NCBI GenBank assembly: GCA_027492205.1
Contig: JAOZFN010000011.1
Span: 124,001-188,000, forward strand
Direction of reading: 5' to 3'
DNA length: 64,000 nt
Source: Thermoproteota archaeon
Lineage (GTDB): Archaea > Korarchaeota > Korarchaeia > Korarchaeales > Korarchaeaceae
The position numbers and the translations under genes were made by a program. This document shows positions 49,796 to 57,761 of this stretch, piece by piece (positions within the stretch are counted from its first letter, which is position 1; every line of letters starts with the position of its first letter). Below the pieces are notes generated by a model. That model worked only from the letters and a program-made list of their open reading frames with translations, ran no database searches and had not been told where the DNA came from.

Positions 49796-51481
49796 TCAGA
49801 TGAGCCTTCCCTTGAAGTAGTCGTCCAAGATCCTCTGGATGCGCTCGCTCTCGGGGAGGGGCCTCTTGGTCTCCGGGTCGACCGCGTAGGCGGCCCCGTT
49901 GATGATCCTGGTCTCGATCTCTCCTCTGGCGTAGGGGTTGTTCTTCAGGTGAGGCGCGTCCAATATCCCTATCTTCAGGGCCCTGGCGAGCGTCTCGGGG
50001 TCGGTCCACGGGTCCTCGACATCGGGGTCAGCGATCTTCCTGATAGCGTCTAGCGTGATATTGGCCTCCCTCACCAGCTCCTCCCTCCTGGCCTGGATCT
50101 TCGGGTCCTTGGTCACGTCGGGCAGGCCGTGCAGCGTGTCGCTGATCACTTGATGCACGATCTTGCCGCTCTCTATGATCTCCTCAGCCGTGGCGGCGTG
50201 ATCGGGCTCGGTGTACGCCACCATGTGAATTATGTGGGGCTTTAGGTGCATCTGCATCGTCACGGAGTAGGCCATGTGGCCCTTGGCCGCGTCGAGGTCC
50301 GGCGGGTAGCTGGACAGACCGGTCCTGGTTTGAATGAAGATCTTGAAGTTCTCGTCTTCTAGGGGCTTGATTATGTCTATCTTGGCCAGCTGCTTGGCCA
50401 GGTCCATCTCGGCCGAGATCCCTGGCGGGAGGTCGAACATCAGCGTGGCGATGTAGTGCTTTACCCCCGCCTTCTTGGCGTTGTAGGCTGACAGAAATGC
50501 GTCGGCCACCGCGATTACGTCGGGCGCATCCCTCAGCTCGAAGTGGTGGGGCTCGTTCAGCTCGACGGGGATGTTCCTCTCGCCGTGCCAGGCCATCAGC
50601 CTCTGGTGCTCGTCTATGGCCTCGACTAGGTCCAAGGGGCCCCTTCCGTCGAGCCTGCTGAACCAGAAGATCGGGATGGCCGCCCAGGCGTTCTTGATGG
50701 TCCTCACCAGGAGGTCGGCCATCTTGAACAGGTCGCTGGTGCCCTGGTAGCACCTCAGAAGCGGGTAGTTGCCGGTCCTGGTGGCCTCGTAGATCCTGAT
50801 GAGGTCGTCCTCCGACCTTATGGGCACGCCTCCAGCCCCGGCCCTCCCGGGATCCCACTTCTCCGGGTGGAAGAAGTTCTCCTGGAACTCCTGGTCTGGG
50901 GCTATTGAGATCACGTCGATGAGCTTGGACTCGGCCACCTTCCTGGCCGCCTCCACGGTCTCCTCGACGGAGCTCAGCCCAAGGTGCTGCCTGATGATGG
51001 GGTAGGGGTACTTCCAGGCGATCCTCTCGACGGTCGTCTGCGGGTAGTGCTCTTCTCCCCTGCCAGCTTCGCCCCCTCCCTTCAGGTAGGACACGACCTC
51101 GTCCATGGTCTCCCTGCCGCTGAACACCCTGTCGAAGAACCCGAAGCTCTTGGCCACCTCGGCGACGGGCGGAGTGCCCCCGAACACGTACCTCTTGTCC
51201 TCCAGGCCAGCCTCCTTCACCGCGCTGATAAACCGCTCTATCCAGTACCTTCCAGACTCTGGCATCAGCCTGTAGCTTATTCCGACTATGTCGGGGTCTG
51301 TCTCCTTTATCGCCGCCACTATCTCCTCGGGGGTGTTTGCCGGCCCCAGGAATATCGTCTCATATCCGACCTGCTCTGCCAGCCTCAGAAACTTGATTAT
51401 TCCAGCAACGTGGACGTCCTCGCCAAGGGCGGCGGCGAGGATCTTTGGTCGCCTTCCCTCACTCCTCTCGCCGGACGACAT
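49796..51481 (-). CDS. B12-binding, GlmE-like carbon-skeleton mutase (single chain)
   Basis: The 561-residue protein begins with a B12-binding domain: D22-V-H24-V-A-G27 (DxHxxG; His ligates Co), VGISYRLMP and GGTPPVAEVAKSFGFFDRVF. From about residue 145 a TIM-barrel-like catalytic domain resembles glutamate mutase E: DLPPGISAEMDLAKQLAKID, and the C-terminal LARALKIGILDAPHLKNNPY aligns with the GlmE ending. In known glutamate mutase the B12 part (GlmS) is a separate small chain at this position; here both are fused. It is first in a three-gene operon with an opine dehydrogenase and MutL. The substrate is unknown: glutamate, or another 2-amino acid. Confidence 0.82.
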   Translation of the reverse strand: MSSGERSEGRRPKILAAALGEDVHVAGIIKFLRLAEQVGYETIFLGPANTPEEIVAAIKETDPDIVGISYRLMPESGRYWIERFISAVKEAGLEDKRYVFGGTPPVAEVAKSFGFFDRVFSGRETMDEVVSYLKGGGEAGRGEEHYPQTTVERIAWKYPYPIIRQHLGLSSVEETVEAARKVAESKLIDVISIAPDQEFQENFFHPEKWDPGRAGAGGVPIRSEDDLIRIYEATRTGNYPLLRCYQGTSDLFKMADLLVRTIKNAWAAIPIFWFSRLDGRGPLDLVEAIDEHQRLMAWHGERNIPVELNEPHHFELRDAPDVIAVADAFLSAYNAKKAGVKHYIATLMFDLPPGISAEMDLAKQLAKIDIIKPLEDENFKIFIQTRTGLSSYPPDLDAAKGHMAYSVTMQMHLKPHIIHMVAYTEPDHAATAEEIIESGKIVHQVISDTLHGLPDVTKDPKIQARREELVREANITLDAIRKIADPDVEDPWTDPETLARALKIGILDAPHLKNNPYARGEIETRIINGAAYAVDPETKRPLPESERIQRILDDYFKGRLI

Positions 51482-51584
51482 GCGACCACCCAGCGGTAAG
51501 GTGTTGCCGGGTGGACGGTCTTAGGTTCCTTAAAAACACTAGCAAATATACCACATAAATGTTTATCACTTCCCTTCATTTTCT

Positions 51585-51605
51585 TGTTACCGGAAAAGGG
51601 TAACA
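51585..51605. promoter_or_regulatory. Perfect 21-bp palindrome, likely operator
   Basis: TGTTACC (51585-51591), spacer GGAAAAG, GGTAACA (51599-51605): 7-bp arms with no mismatch, in an AT-rich intergenic region about 100 bp upstream of the mutase operon start. Arms and spacing suit a dimeric winged-helix regulator. The nearby NrpR-like protein is a candidate binder, although the site is not the GGAA-N6-TTCC type known from methanogens. Confidence 0.6.
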
Positions 51606-51628
51606 TACATTTGAGGTCCGCGCGAGAA

Positions 51629-51670
51629 CGCCGGACTTGCCGGCAACAACCGTTGGGTGGTTGTCCGGCG
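51629..51670. repeat. GC-rich hairpin in the control region
   Basis: CGCCGGAC (51629-51636) pairs with GTCCGGCG (51663-51670), 8 perfect bp. An inner AACC/GGTT pairing (51648-51651 with 51659-51662) is also possible. It lies between the divergent genes and could be an attenuator, a terminator or a protein site. Confidence 0.5.
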
Positions 51671-51852
51671 GCGTATGAGCGATTTAAGCGCCTGCAGAGA
51701 ATGGAGTTCAGATAGTCCCGGCAACTCTGGAGGGTCGAAAAATGGGCATATGGAGCGGCTATTGAGGCGTTTCCCCGAGTTCGGCAAGGACGCCGGTCAG
51801 GGCCGTGGTACGATGACAATGGTTATGACGAAGGCGCCTGGGAGAGGCTCCC

Positions 51853-52161
51853 GTGGGGGACCAGGAGTTCGAGGCCGTGATCCAGGTTGCTCGACTCATG
51901 CTGGTGGCCGCGAGAACCGCCCCAAAGGCAAAGGGGGTTGACTCGATCGAGGCCACGATCGCCACGGGGGACGACCTGTCGAGGCTGGCGGAGAAGATGC
52001 GGGAGCTCTCTCGGGAGAGGGGCTACTCCTTCTACGAGAGGGATGCCGGGAGCGTTGAGGCCTCCGACTGCGTCGTGGTGATTGGCGCAAGGGCTCAGGA
52101 GGCGCTGGGCATGGACTGCGGGATGTGCGGATACCCGAGCTGTGCTGAGCGGGTAGAGTAG
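51853..52161 (+). CDS. DUF2148 protein, N-terminal half (ends at in-frame UAG)
   Basis: The 102-codon GTG-started frame carries the first half of DUF2148: VAARTAPKAKGVDSIEATIA, SDCVVVIGARAQEALGMDCG and CGMCGYPSC, then stops at TAG (52159-52161). The second half lies in the same frame from 52183, so only the UAG separates them. The family is a ferredoxin-like protein of about 180 residues found in anaerobes. Either the gene is dead or the two halves act as separate chains. Confidence 0.75.
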   Translation: MGDQEFEAVIQVARLMLVAARTAPKAKGVDSIEATIATGDDLSRLAEKMRELSRERGYSFYERDAGSVEASDCVVVIGARAQEALGMDCGMCGYPSCAERVE

Positions 52162-52182
52162 TGGAGATCCCGAGGTGAGCCA

Positions 52183-52398
52183 ATGAGAGGCCCATTCTGT
52201 GAGTTCAAGGTCATGGACTTGGGCATAGCGGTTGGATCGGCTGTCAAACTCGCTTCCCTCCTCAACGTTGACAACAGAGTCATGTACAGCGTGGGAGACG
52301 CCGCCATTTCCCTGGGGCTGCTCCCCGGATCGACCGTGGCCCTTGGGATACCGCTTGCGGCGAGGGGTAAGAGCCCCTACTTCGACAGGAGGGGGTAA
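52183..52398 (+). CDS. DUF2148 protein, C-terminal half
   Basis: The 71-residue frame has the C-terminal DUF2148 region: GPFCEFKVMDLGIAVGSAV, NVDNRVMYSVGDAA and ALGIPLAARGKSPYFDR. It is in the same frame as the preceding half, 21 bp past its UAG. A good Shine-Dalgarno (GAGGTGA, 52172-52178) sits 4 nt before its ATG, so it could be translated on its own. The distance between halves agrees with an uninterrupted family member having one sense codon changed to UAG. Confidence 0.75.
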   Translation: MRGPFCEFKVMDLGIAVGSAVKLASLLNVDNRVMYSVGDAAISLGLLPGSTVALGIPLAARGKSPYFDRRG

Positions 52399-52470
52399 CG
52401 ATCGATATTATGTCTTGGTGAAATATTAAGTTATCTGTTTACCAACACGAGATCCCGGCGGAGACGTCCG

Positions 52471-52875
52471 ATGGTAAGGCGAGTCGCCGTGGTCGACTCG
52501 GACCTGTGCGTCGGATGTGGGAGCTGCATGCTGGCGTGTAACCGGCGGTTCGCTGAGGTCGGTTACGGTAAGACGGCCATACACATCCGGAGCGCGGGCG
52601 GGATCGAGAGGGGTTTCGTCGTCATCGTGTGCAGGGCCTGCAAGAACCCCCCGTGCGCCAAAGTCTGCCCTGAGGATGCCCTACTTCCCAGAGACGGTGG
52701 AGGGGTTCGCCTGCTCCCGAACAAGTGCATCGGCTGCGGCTACTGCGTCGAGGCCTGCCCGTTCGGCGCCATCCTCTGGGACGAGGAGGTGGACAAGCCG
52801 GTCATCTGCACCTACTGCGGCTATTGCGTCGAGTACTGCCCCTACGGTGTGATCGAGATGAGGGAGGTGAGCTGA
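52471..52875 (+). CDS. Polyferredoxin with 16 Cys, AOR partner
   Basis: The 134-residue protein has four Cys groups: C13-16-19-23, C54-57-62-66, C86-89-92-96 and C113-116-119-123, enough for four 4Fe-4S clusters. This layout is that of the electron-transfer subunits encoded beside AOR-family enzymes (WorS, YdhY type). It directly abuts the AOR gene (stop at 52875, start at 52876), so the pair should form a complex. An AT-rich AAATATTAAGTTAT (52421-52434) is the likely promoter. Confidence 0.93.
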   Translation: MVRRVAVVDSDLCVGCGSCMLACNRRFAEVGYGKTAIHIRSAGGIERGFVVIVCRACKNPPCAKVCPEDALLPRDGGGVRLLPNKCIGCGYCVEACPFGAILWDEEVDKPVICTYCGYCVEYCPYGVIEMREVS

Positions 52876-54642
52876 GTGGCCGTCAAGCTTCCGGTAAACC
52901 TGGCGAGGGTCCTGTACGTGGACCTCACCAGGAAGAGGTCCTGGGTGGAGGATCGGAGGGATCTGATCGAGGAGTACCTCGGAGGCGTTGGCCTGGCGGT
53001 GGCCCTCGCCAGAGAGGAGGGAGTGGAGAGGGCCGATCCTCTGGGCCCGGAGAACAGCGTAGTGTTCGCGGTGGGCCCGTTCAATGGGGCCTACCCGATG
53101 GGGTCCAAGACCGTCGCGGTGTTCAGGAGCCCCCTCACCGGCAACCTCGGCGAGAGCTACGCCGGGGGGAGGAGCAGCCTCGCCATCAAGTTCGCCGGCT
53201 ACCAGGCGATAGTGATCAGGGGGGCCAGCGAGTCCCCGGTGTACGTCGCAGTTCACGAGGATGAGGTGAAGTTCAGGGACGCAAGCGCCCTGTGGGGCAT
53301 GTCCAGCAGCGAGACCGTGGGCAGGGTGATAAGGGAGAGGGAGCCGAACCCCGGGTTCAGGACCATAATGAGGATTGGGCTGGCCGGGGAGAGGCTAGTG
53401 AGGTTCGCCTGCGTGGTCACGGAGACCTACCGACACTTTGGGAGGCTCGGGCTCGGAGCCATCTTCGGGGCCAAGAGGCTCAAGGCCCTGGTGGTCTCCG
53501 GAAGGCGATCCCTGGAGGTCCCCGACAGGCGGGGATACAGGGAGGTGTACGACGAGCTCTACGAGCTCTCCACCAAGTCCAACCTGATGAGGAAGTATCA
53601 CGACCTGGGCACGCCGATGAACGTCCTCCCCCTGAACGAGATCGGGGCCCTACCGACGAAGAACCTCAAGTCGGGCAGGTTTGAGCGCGCCGATGGCATC
53701 TCAGGCGAGCACATGGCCGAGAACTACCTGATACGAAGGGCCGCCTGCTCCGGCTGCCCGGTCGCCTGCATACACCTGGCGGGGATCAGGGAGCCCTACC
53801 CCCACGAGAAGTACTTCTACAAGACCACGGTCGTTTCCTACGACTACGAGCCCACCTACTCGCTCGGGAGCATGCTGGGGGTTGGAGACGCCAAGTGGCT
53901 CCTCAGGCTCATCCACGAGGTGGAGAGGGTTGGGCTGGACGCAATGAGCACCGGCGTCGCCCTGGCGTGGGCCACGGAGGCGCTGGAGCGCGGGCTGGTC
54001 AGGGAGGAGGACACGATCGTGAAGCTGAGGTGGGGCGACGCCGAGGCCTATAGGAGGGCAATCTCCCTGCTGGTCGAGCAGCCGAACGATTTCTACTCTG
54101 CGCTGGCACAGGGTGTGGAGAGGGCGTCTCAGATCTACGGAGGATCTGAGTTCGCCATGGCGTTCGGCGGGAATGAGATGCCCGGGTATCACACCGGCCC
54201 GGCCGCCCACATCGGCTTCCTGATAGGCGGGAGGCACAGCCACCTCGACAACGCCGGCTACTCTTACGATCAAAAGAGGGCCGAGCTCCCAGATCCTGAG
54301 CAGGTTGTGGACGACCTCATGGCCGAGGAGGCCTGGAGAATGGTCCTCAACAGCCTAGTCGTGTGCCTCTTTGCGAGGGGGATCTACAGGCCAGAGGTGG
54401 TCTCCAAGGCCCTGGCCCCGCTCGGCATAAGGCGCTCCGTAGAGGACCTCCGGGAACTCAGCTGGAGGATCTACCGCGAGAGGATGAGGCTCAAGGTGGA
54501 CGCGGGCTTTGACCCGTCTAGGCTCAGGGTCCCGGACAGGATCTTCGAGACGCCGAGTCCCCACGGCCTGATATCCCCCGACTACGTTCAGAGGGCGCTG
54601 GAGCACTACCGCCAGAGGCTAAAGGATATCTGCTCTCCGTAG
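52876..54642 (+). CDS. AOR-family tungsten/molybdenum oxidoreductase
   Basis: The 588-residue enzyme is more divergent than the one at 3480. It keeps C291, C294, C298 (CSGCPVACIH) and C497 (VVCLFARGIY) as cluster ligands and GALPTKNLKSG in the middle. Pairing with a polyferredoxin fits the WOR5 or YdhV-like branch, whose substrates include aldehydes and possibly others. GTG start at 52876. No cofactor genes are adjacent. I cannot name its substrate. Confidence 0.92.
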   Translation: MAVKLPVNLARVLYVDLTRKRSWVEDRRDLIEEYLGGVGLAVALAREEGVERADPLGPENSVVFAVGPFNGAYPMGSKTVAVFRSPLTGNLGESYAGGRSSLAIKFAGYQAIVIRGASESPVYVAVHEDEVKFRDASALWGMSSSETVGRVIREREPNPGFRTIMRIGLAGERLVRFACVVTETYRHFGRLGLGAIFGAKRLKALVVSGRRSLEVPDRRGYREVYDELYELSTKSNLMRKYHDLGTPMNVLPLNEIGALPTKNLKSGRFERADGISGEHMAENYLIRRAACSGCPVACIHLAGIREPYPHEKYFYKTTVVSYDYEPTYSLGSMLGVGDAKWLLRLIHEVERVGLDAMSTGVALAWATEALERGLVREEDTIVKLRWGDAEAYRRAISLLVEQPNDFYSALAQGVERASQIYGGSEFAMAFGGNEMPGYHTGPAAHIGFLIGGRHSHLDNAGYSYDQKRAELPDPEQVVDDLMAEEAWRMVLNSLVVCLFARGIYRPEVVSKALAPLGIRRSVEDLRELSWRIYRERMRLKVDAGFDPSRLRVPDRIFETPSPHGLISPDYVQRALEHYRQRLKDICSP

Positions 54643-54736
54643 CCGGGGTGTGGGGTCCCTTTCCCCAAGTCGGCGGGAGCGGCGGACTCGAGCGATATAT
54701 CGATTGTTGAAAGATCGTAAATCTCTAGGGTTCAGA

Positions 54737-54746
54737 ATATTTATAC
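54737..54746 (+). promoter_or_regulatory. TATA box of the SQR-like operon
   Basis: ATATTTATAC lies about 60 bp before the ATG at 54806. The leader would be about 35-40 nt. Confidence 0.65.
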
Positions 54747-54772
54747 ATGATCGGCGGTTGGGGTTTTCGCTC

Positions 54773-54790
54773 CCGTCGCCCAGGCGACGG
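54773..54790 (+). promoter_or_regulatory. Leader hairpin before the SQR-like gene
   Basis: CCGTCGCC (54773-54780) and GGCGACGG (54783-54790) are perfect arms with a 2-nt gap, so about 7 bp can form. It ends 15 nt before the ATG, just ahead of the purine-rich ribosome site AGGGGAAGTGG. It may protect or regulate the transcript. Confidence 0.5.
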
Positions 54791-54805
54791 AGGGGAAGTG
54801 GAAGC

Positions 54806-55999
54806 ATGGGAGAGACGAGAGTGCTGATTCTGGGAGGCGGGGCCGTGGGGACCATGGTGGCCAACAAGCTGGCCAGGGACCTGAGGACCGACATCGCCAG
54901 GGGGAAGGTCAGCGTGACGGTGCTCGACAAGAGCCCCACCGCGGTGAACCAGGCCGGGTTCACGTTCGTCCCCTTCGGGTACTACACCGAGGAGGACCTG
55001 AAGAGGCCGAGGGCCATGCTCCTGAGCCCTCGGATTAGAGCCCTCGTCGGGCCCGAGGGGGAGGTCGTGAGGGTCGACCTGGCGAACAGGGAGGTCACGG
55101 TCAAGAGCGGCAGGAAGTTCACCTACGACTACCTGCTCATCTCCACCGGCTGCACCCTCGACCCAAGCGCCGTTCCAGGCCTGAAGAACGACTTCAGCTC
55201 GTTCTACACCTCCATAGAGGACGCCAAGCGGCTGGGGGAGAAGATAAAGGCCATTTCAGGCGGGAAGATCGTCGTGATGACGCCGAAGATGCCCATAGCC
55301 TGCCCTGGGGCCCCGGGTAAGTTCACCGTGATTTTGGACGACTACCTCAGGGGCGTGAAGCAGAACAGGGAGGACTTCGACATCACCTTCCTCTGGCCGG
55401 TCCCCAACATCGGGCCCCCGGCGTACAACGAGAACATCACGGAGAACTTCAAGGCAAGGGGGATAAGGGACGTGAGGGAGTTCCAGCTCGAGAGGGTGGA
55501 CGAGGAGAGGAAGGAGGTGGTCTCCAAGGACGGCGAGAGGTACAAGTACGACCTCCTCGTCACGATCCCGCCGCACAGGGGGGTCAAGGCCCTCAAGGAC
55601 TCCGGCATAACTGACGAGGACGGGTGGGTCCCCTCGGACAAATACACCCTCCAGTACCGGGGTCCGGCGGGGAACTACGACGAGGTCTTCGTGGCCGGAG
55701 ACGCTGGGCCGAAGGAGATACCGAAGATGGGGGTCACGTCCCACTTCCAGGCGTTCGTGGTGGGGGAGAACATCCTAAGGGACATCAGGGGCGTGGGGGA
55801 CATGGTCCTCTACAGGGGGCACATGGGGTGCCCGTACGTGGGAGGCGCGCCAACTCCAGCCAGCAGGGGCGCGGCGACCCTGGCGGTCTGGAAGTACGGA
55901 GTTCCGCTAGGTCCGTTCAAGCCGGCGAGGCTCGGGTGGAGGGTGTACAGGATGTACTACTACATCTTCTGGGACTCAACGCTTAAGGCCCTGATGTGA
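54806..55999 (+). CDS. Sulfide:quinone reductase-like flavoprotein
   Basis: The 397-residue FAD protein has the Rossmann motif VLILGGGAVGTMVANKLA and the motif AGFTFVPFGYY. Cys residues at C116 (STGCTLDP), C166 (ACPGAPGKF) and C342 (HMGCPYVG) match the redox Cys of sulfide:quinone reductases. AGDA occurs near 300, and MGVTSHFQAFVVGENILRDI and a C-terminal amphipathic segment (YYYIFWDSTLKAL) for membrane contact close it. It would pass electrons from sulfide or a similar donor to quinone. The DUF1641 gene follows. Confidence 0.88.
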   Translation: MGETRVLILGGGAVGTMVANKLARDLRTDIARGKVSVTVLDKSPTAVNQAGFTFVPFGYYTEEDLKRPRAMLLSPRIRALVGPEGEVVRVDLANREVTVKSGRKFTYDYLLISTGCTLDPSAVPGLKNDFSSFYTSIEDAKRLGEKIKAISGGKIVVMTPKMPIACPGAPGKFTVILDDYLRGVKQNREDFDITFLWPVPNIGPPAYNENITENFKARGIRDVREFQLERVDEERKEVVSKDGERYKYDLLVTIPPHRGVKALKDSGITDEDGWVPSDKYTLQYRGPAGNYDEVFVAGDAGPKEIPKMGVTSHFQAFVVGENILRDIRGVGDMVLYRGHMGCPYVGGAPTPASRGAATLAVWKYGVPLGPFKPARLGWRVYRMYYYIFWDSTLKALM

Positions 56000-56015
56000 T
56001 TGGGAGGTGTCCGTG

Positions 56016-56390
56016 ATGGGAGAGCGAGAGTCCGAGGCTCTGGCCCTGAGCAAGGAGGACCTGGAGGCCCTGTCAGACCTGCTGAGCGTCTACCGAATGA
56101 TGACGGACATGATGACGGATCAGCTGGTCAGCGAGTTCAGCAAGGTAGCGTCCGCGCTGTTCAAGCTACTAGACGGGATCGTCAGCACCGACCTCGTGGA
56201 CGTGCTGGAGAGGGCCCTGCAGGACCCTCATCTCGACAAGGCCCTTATGGATCCGCCGAGGGTCGGACTCGGCGGGCTGATGGCCGCGATGAGGGACGAG
56301 GACTTCCAGAGGGGCCTGGGCCTGATGGTCGAGCTGCTTAAGGCGGTGGGAAGGGCGGCGAAGGACGTGTCCTCCTTCACCCGGGAGTAA
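56016..56390 (+). CDS. DUF1641 protein
   Basis: The 124-residue helical protein has the DUF1641 pattern: EALSDLLSVYRMMTDMMTDQ, LERALQDPHLDKALMDPP and GLGGLMAAMRDEDFQRGL. This family is regularly encoded beside SQR-like flavoproteins and formate dehydrogenase-type enzymes; its exact role is unclear. A Shine-Dalgarno GGAGGTG (56003-56009) precedes the ATG at 56016, which I prefer to the GTG at 56007. Confidence 0.85.
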   Translation: MGERESEALALSKEDLEALSDLLSVYRMMTDMMTDQLVSEFSKVASALFKLLDGIVSTDLVDVLERALQDPHLDKALMDPPRVGLGGLMAAMRDEDFQRGLGLMVELLKAVGRAAKDVSSFTRE

Positions 56391-56476
56391 CCCCCTCACC
56401 CTCATTTTTGTGATCCTCCGGGTGGCAGGTGTCCCTCCGGTAAGGTAAATTTTGTCGATCCGATTGAAGCCGCTCG

Positions 56477-57733
56477 ATGGAGCCACTGCTGAGGGCGACG
56501 GTCTCGATAGGGATACTTGTCTTCGCAGGCAAGATGCTAGCTGGCCTGATGAGGTCGCTCAGGCTGCCTTCGATCCTCGGAGACCTGCTGGCCGGCATCG
56601 TCCTTAGCCCATACGCCCTAGGCGGCGGTGTGGTCATATTCGGTGAGCCCCTGGTCGTGGTGAACGAGTACGTCAGGGCGTTCGCGGAGATCGGCGTGAT
56701 AATGCTGCTGTTCGCCGCCGGGATAGAGATGGGGCTTACCAGTCTGAGGAGGACGGGCACCTTCGCCGCGTTGGTCGCCCTCAGCGGCGGCTTAATACCG
56801 TACGCCGCGTCCTTCGCGATCTACCGGTTGATGGGCGAGGCCGCCGAGTCGGCCTTGATCGCCTCTACCGTGTTCATGGCGACGGGCGTGGCCATCACGC
56901 TTGAGACGATGAGGGAGATCGGGCTGCTCGGGAGCGAGGTAGGTGAAATCCTCGTTAACTCGGCGGTGATGAACGATATACTGGTACTCTCGGCCCTTGG
57001 AGTCGTCTTGGGGGCCGTGGAGAGTGGGGTAAGCCTGAGCCTGAGCTACGTGGTCGTGAGGGGCGCCCTGTTCGTGGGCGCGTGGCTTCTCGTGTTGGCC
57101 GCCGCCACGTTCCTCATCCCGCCCATCGTGGACCAGGCGGCTAGGCTGGGCGCGAGAGGGGCGGCTGAGACGGTTGCCGTTTCTCTCTGCTTCATCACGG
57201 CGTCAGGCGCTGGAGCCCTCGGGCTCAGCCCACTCCTCGGCGCCTACTCGGCCGGACTGGCGGTGGGCGAGGCCCGGAGCGAAGAGGACGTAGGAGAGTT
57301 CGTCGAAAGCCTCAGGCTGCTCTTTGGATCCCTCTTCTTCACCTACGTCGGCACGCTGGTCGATCCAAGACTGTTCCTAGATCCGAAGGTCGCCTCAACA
57401 ACAATCCTGCTCTCAACGGTCGCCTTGGCCGTCAAGACACTCGCCTCAGCAGCGCCCGCGGCCCTGAGGTTTCCGGTGAGACAGGCTCTGTCCATCGGAA
57501 TGGGGATGGTCCCCATGGGAGACCTCGGACTGGTCGTTGCGAGCATGGCCATGCAGACGGGCGCGCTGGGCCCCAAGGAGTACGCGGAGCTGGTGGGGGT
57601 GGTCGCGGTCACGACGTTTCTCGCTCCCGCCTTGTTCACCCGAATGTGCTCGTACGCCAGGGCCGAACTCAGTCCTCAACGTGACGATCAGGTGGGAGTT
57701 GAGGCGGGCCCTGCTGGTGAACGGCCTGAGTGA
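56477..57733 (+). CDS. Kef-type cation:proton antiporter (CPA2)
   Basis: The 418-residue protein has about 12 membrane helices of the CPA2 fold: LPSILGDLLAGIVLSPYALG, EIGVIMLLFAAGIEMGLTSL and STVFMATGVAITLETMREIG. The transport-site region is NSAVMNDILVLSALG. CPA2 members exchange Na+ or K+ for H+. No RCK domain is attached. A TATA-like AAATTTTG (56447-56454) precedes the ATG by 26 bp. A broken second copy lies at 59990-60490. Confidence 0.92.
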   Translation: MEPLLRATVSIGILVFAGKMLAGLMRSLRLPSILGDLLAGIVLSPYALGGGVVIFGEPLVVVNEYVRAFAEIGVIMLLFAAGIEMGLTSLRRTGTFAALVALSGGLIPYAASFAIYRLMGEAAESALIASTVFMATGVAITLETMREIGLLGSEVGEILVNSAVMNDILVLSALGVVLGAVESGVSLSLSYVVVRGALFVGAWLLVLAAATFLIPPIVDQAARLGARGAAETVAVSLCFITASGAGALGLSPLLGAYSAGLAVGEARSEEDVGEFVESLRLLFGSLFFTYVGTLVDPRLFLDPKVASTTILLSTVALAVKTLASAAPAALRFPVRQALSIGMGMVPMGDLGLVVASMAMQTGALGPKEYAELVGVVAVTTFLAPALFTRMCSYARAELSPQRDDQVGVEAGPAGERPE

Positions 57734-57761
57734 AGATGTGGGAGAAAAAGAAGGGAGGGGG

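Larger units (their letters stand above)
51482..51852. other. Intergenic control region between divergent mutase and DUF2148 genes
   Basis: This 370-bp stretch is distinctly AT-rich at 51525-51610. It contains TATA-like elements for the leftward operon (minus strand TTTTTAAGG near 51525-51533; AAATATACC region). It also holds a 21-bp palindrome and a GC-rich hairpin (both listed separately). On the minus-strand leader, CCACCC and GGGTGG flanking the segment 51485-51513 can form a hairpin just before the mutase ATG. I found no B12-riboswitch core here. Confidence 0.6.

Noticed and set aside
51585-51605. Palindrome taken as the known methanogen NrpR operator.
   Set aside because: The known site is of the GGAA-N6-TTCC type; this palindrome has different arms and spacing, so NrpR binding is only a hypothesis.
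51482-51852. Adenosylcobalamin riboswitch upstream of the B12 mutase operon.
   Set aside because: I looked for the conserved B12-box and core helices on both strands and saw neither; only simple hairpins and a palindrome are present.
52159-52161. UAG read as pyrrolysine in the DUF2148 gene.
   Set aside because: No pyrrolysine genes are in the window, other UAGs here end genes normally, and an internal Shine-Dalgarno explains the second half without read-through.
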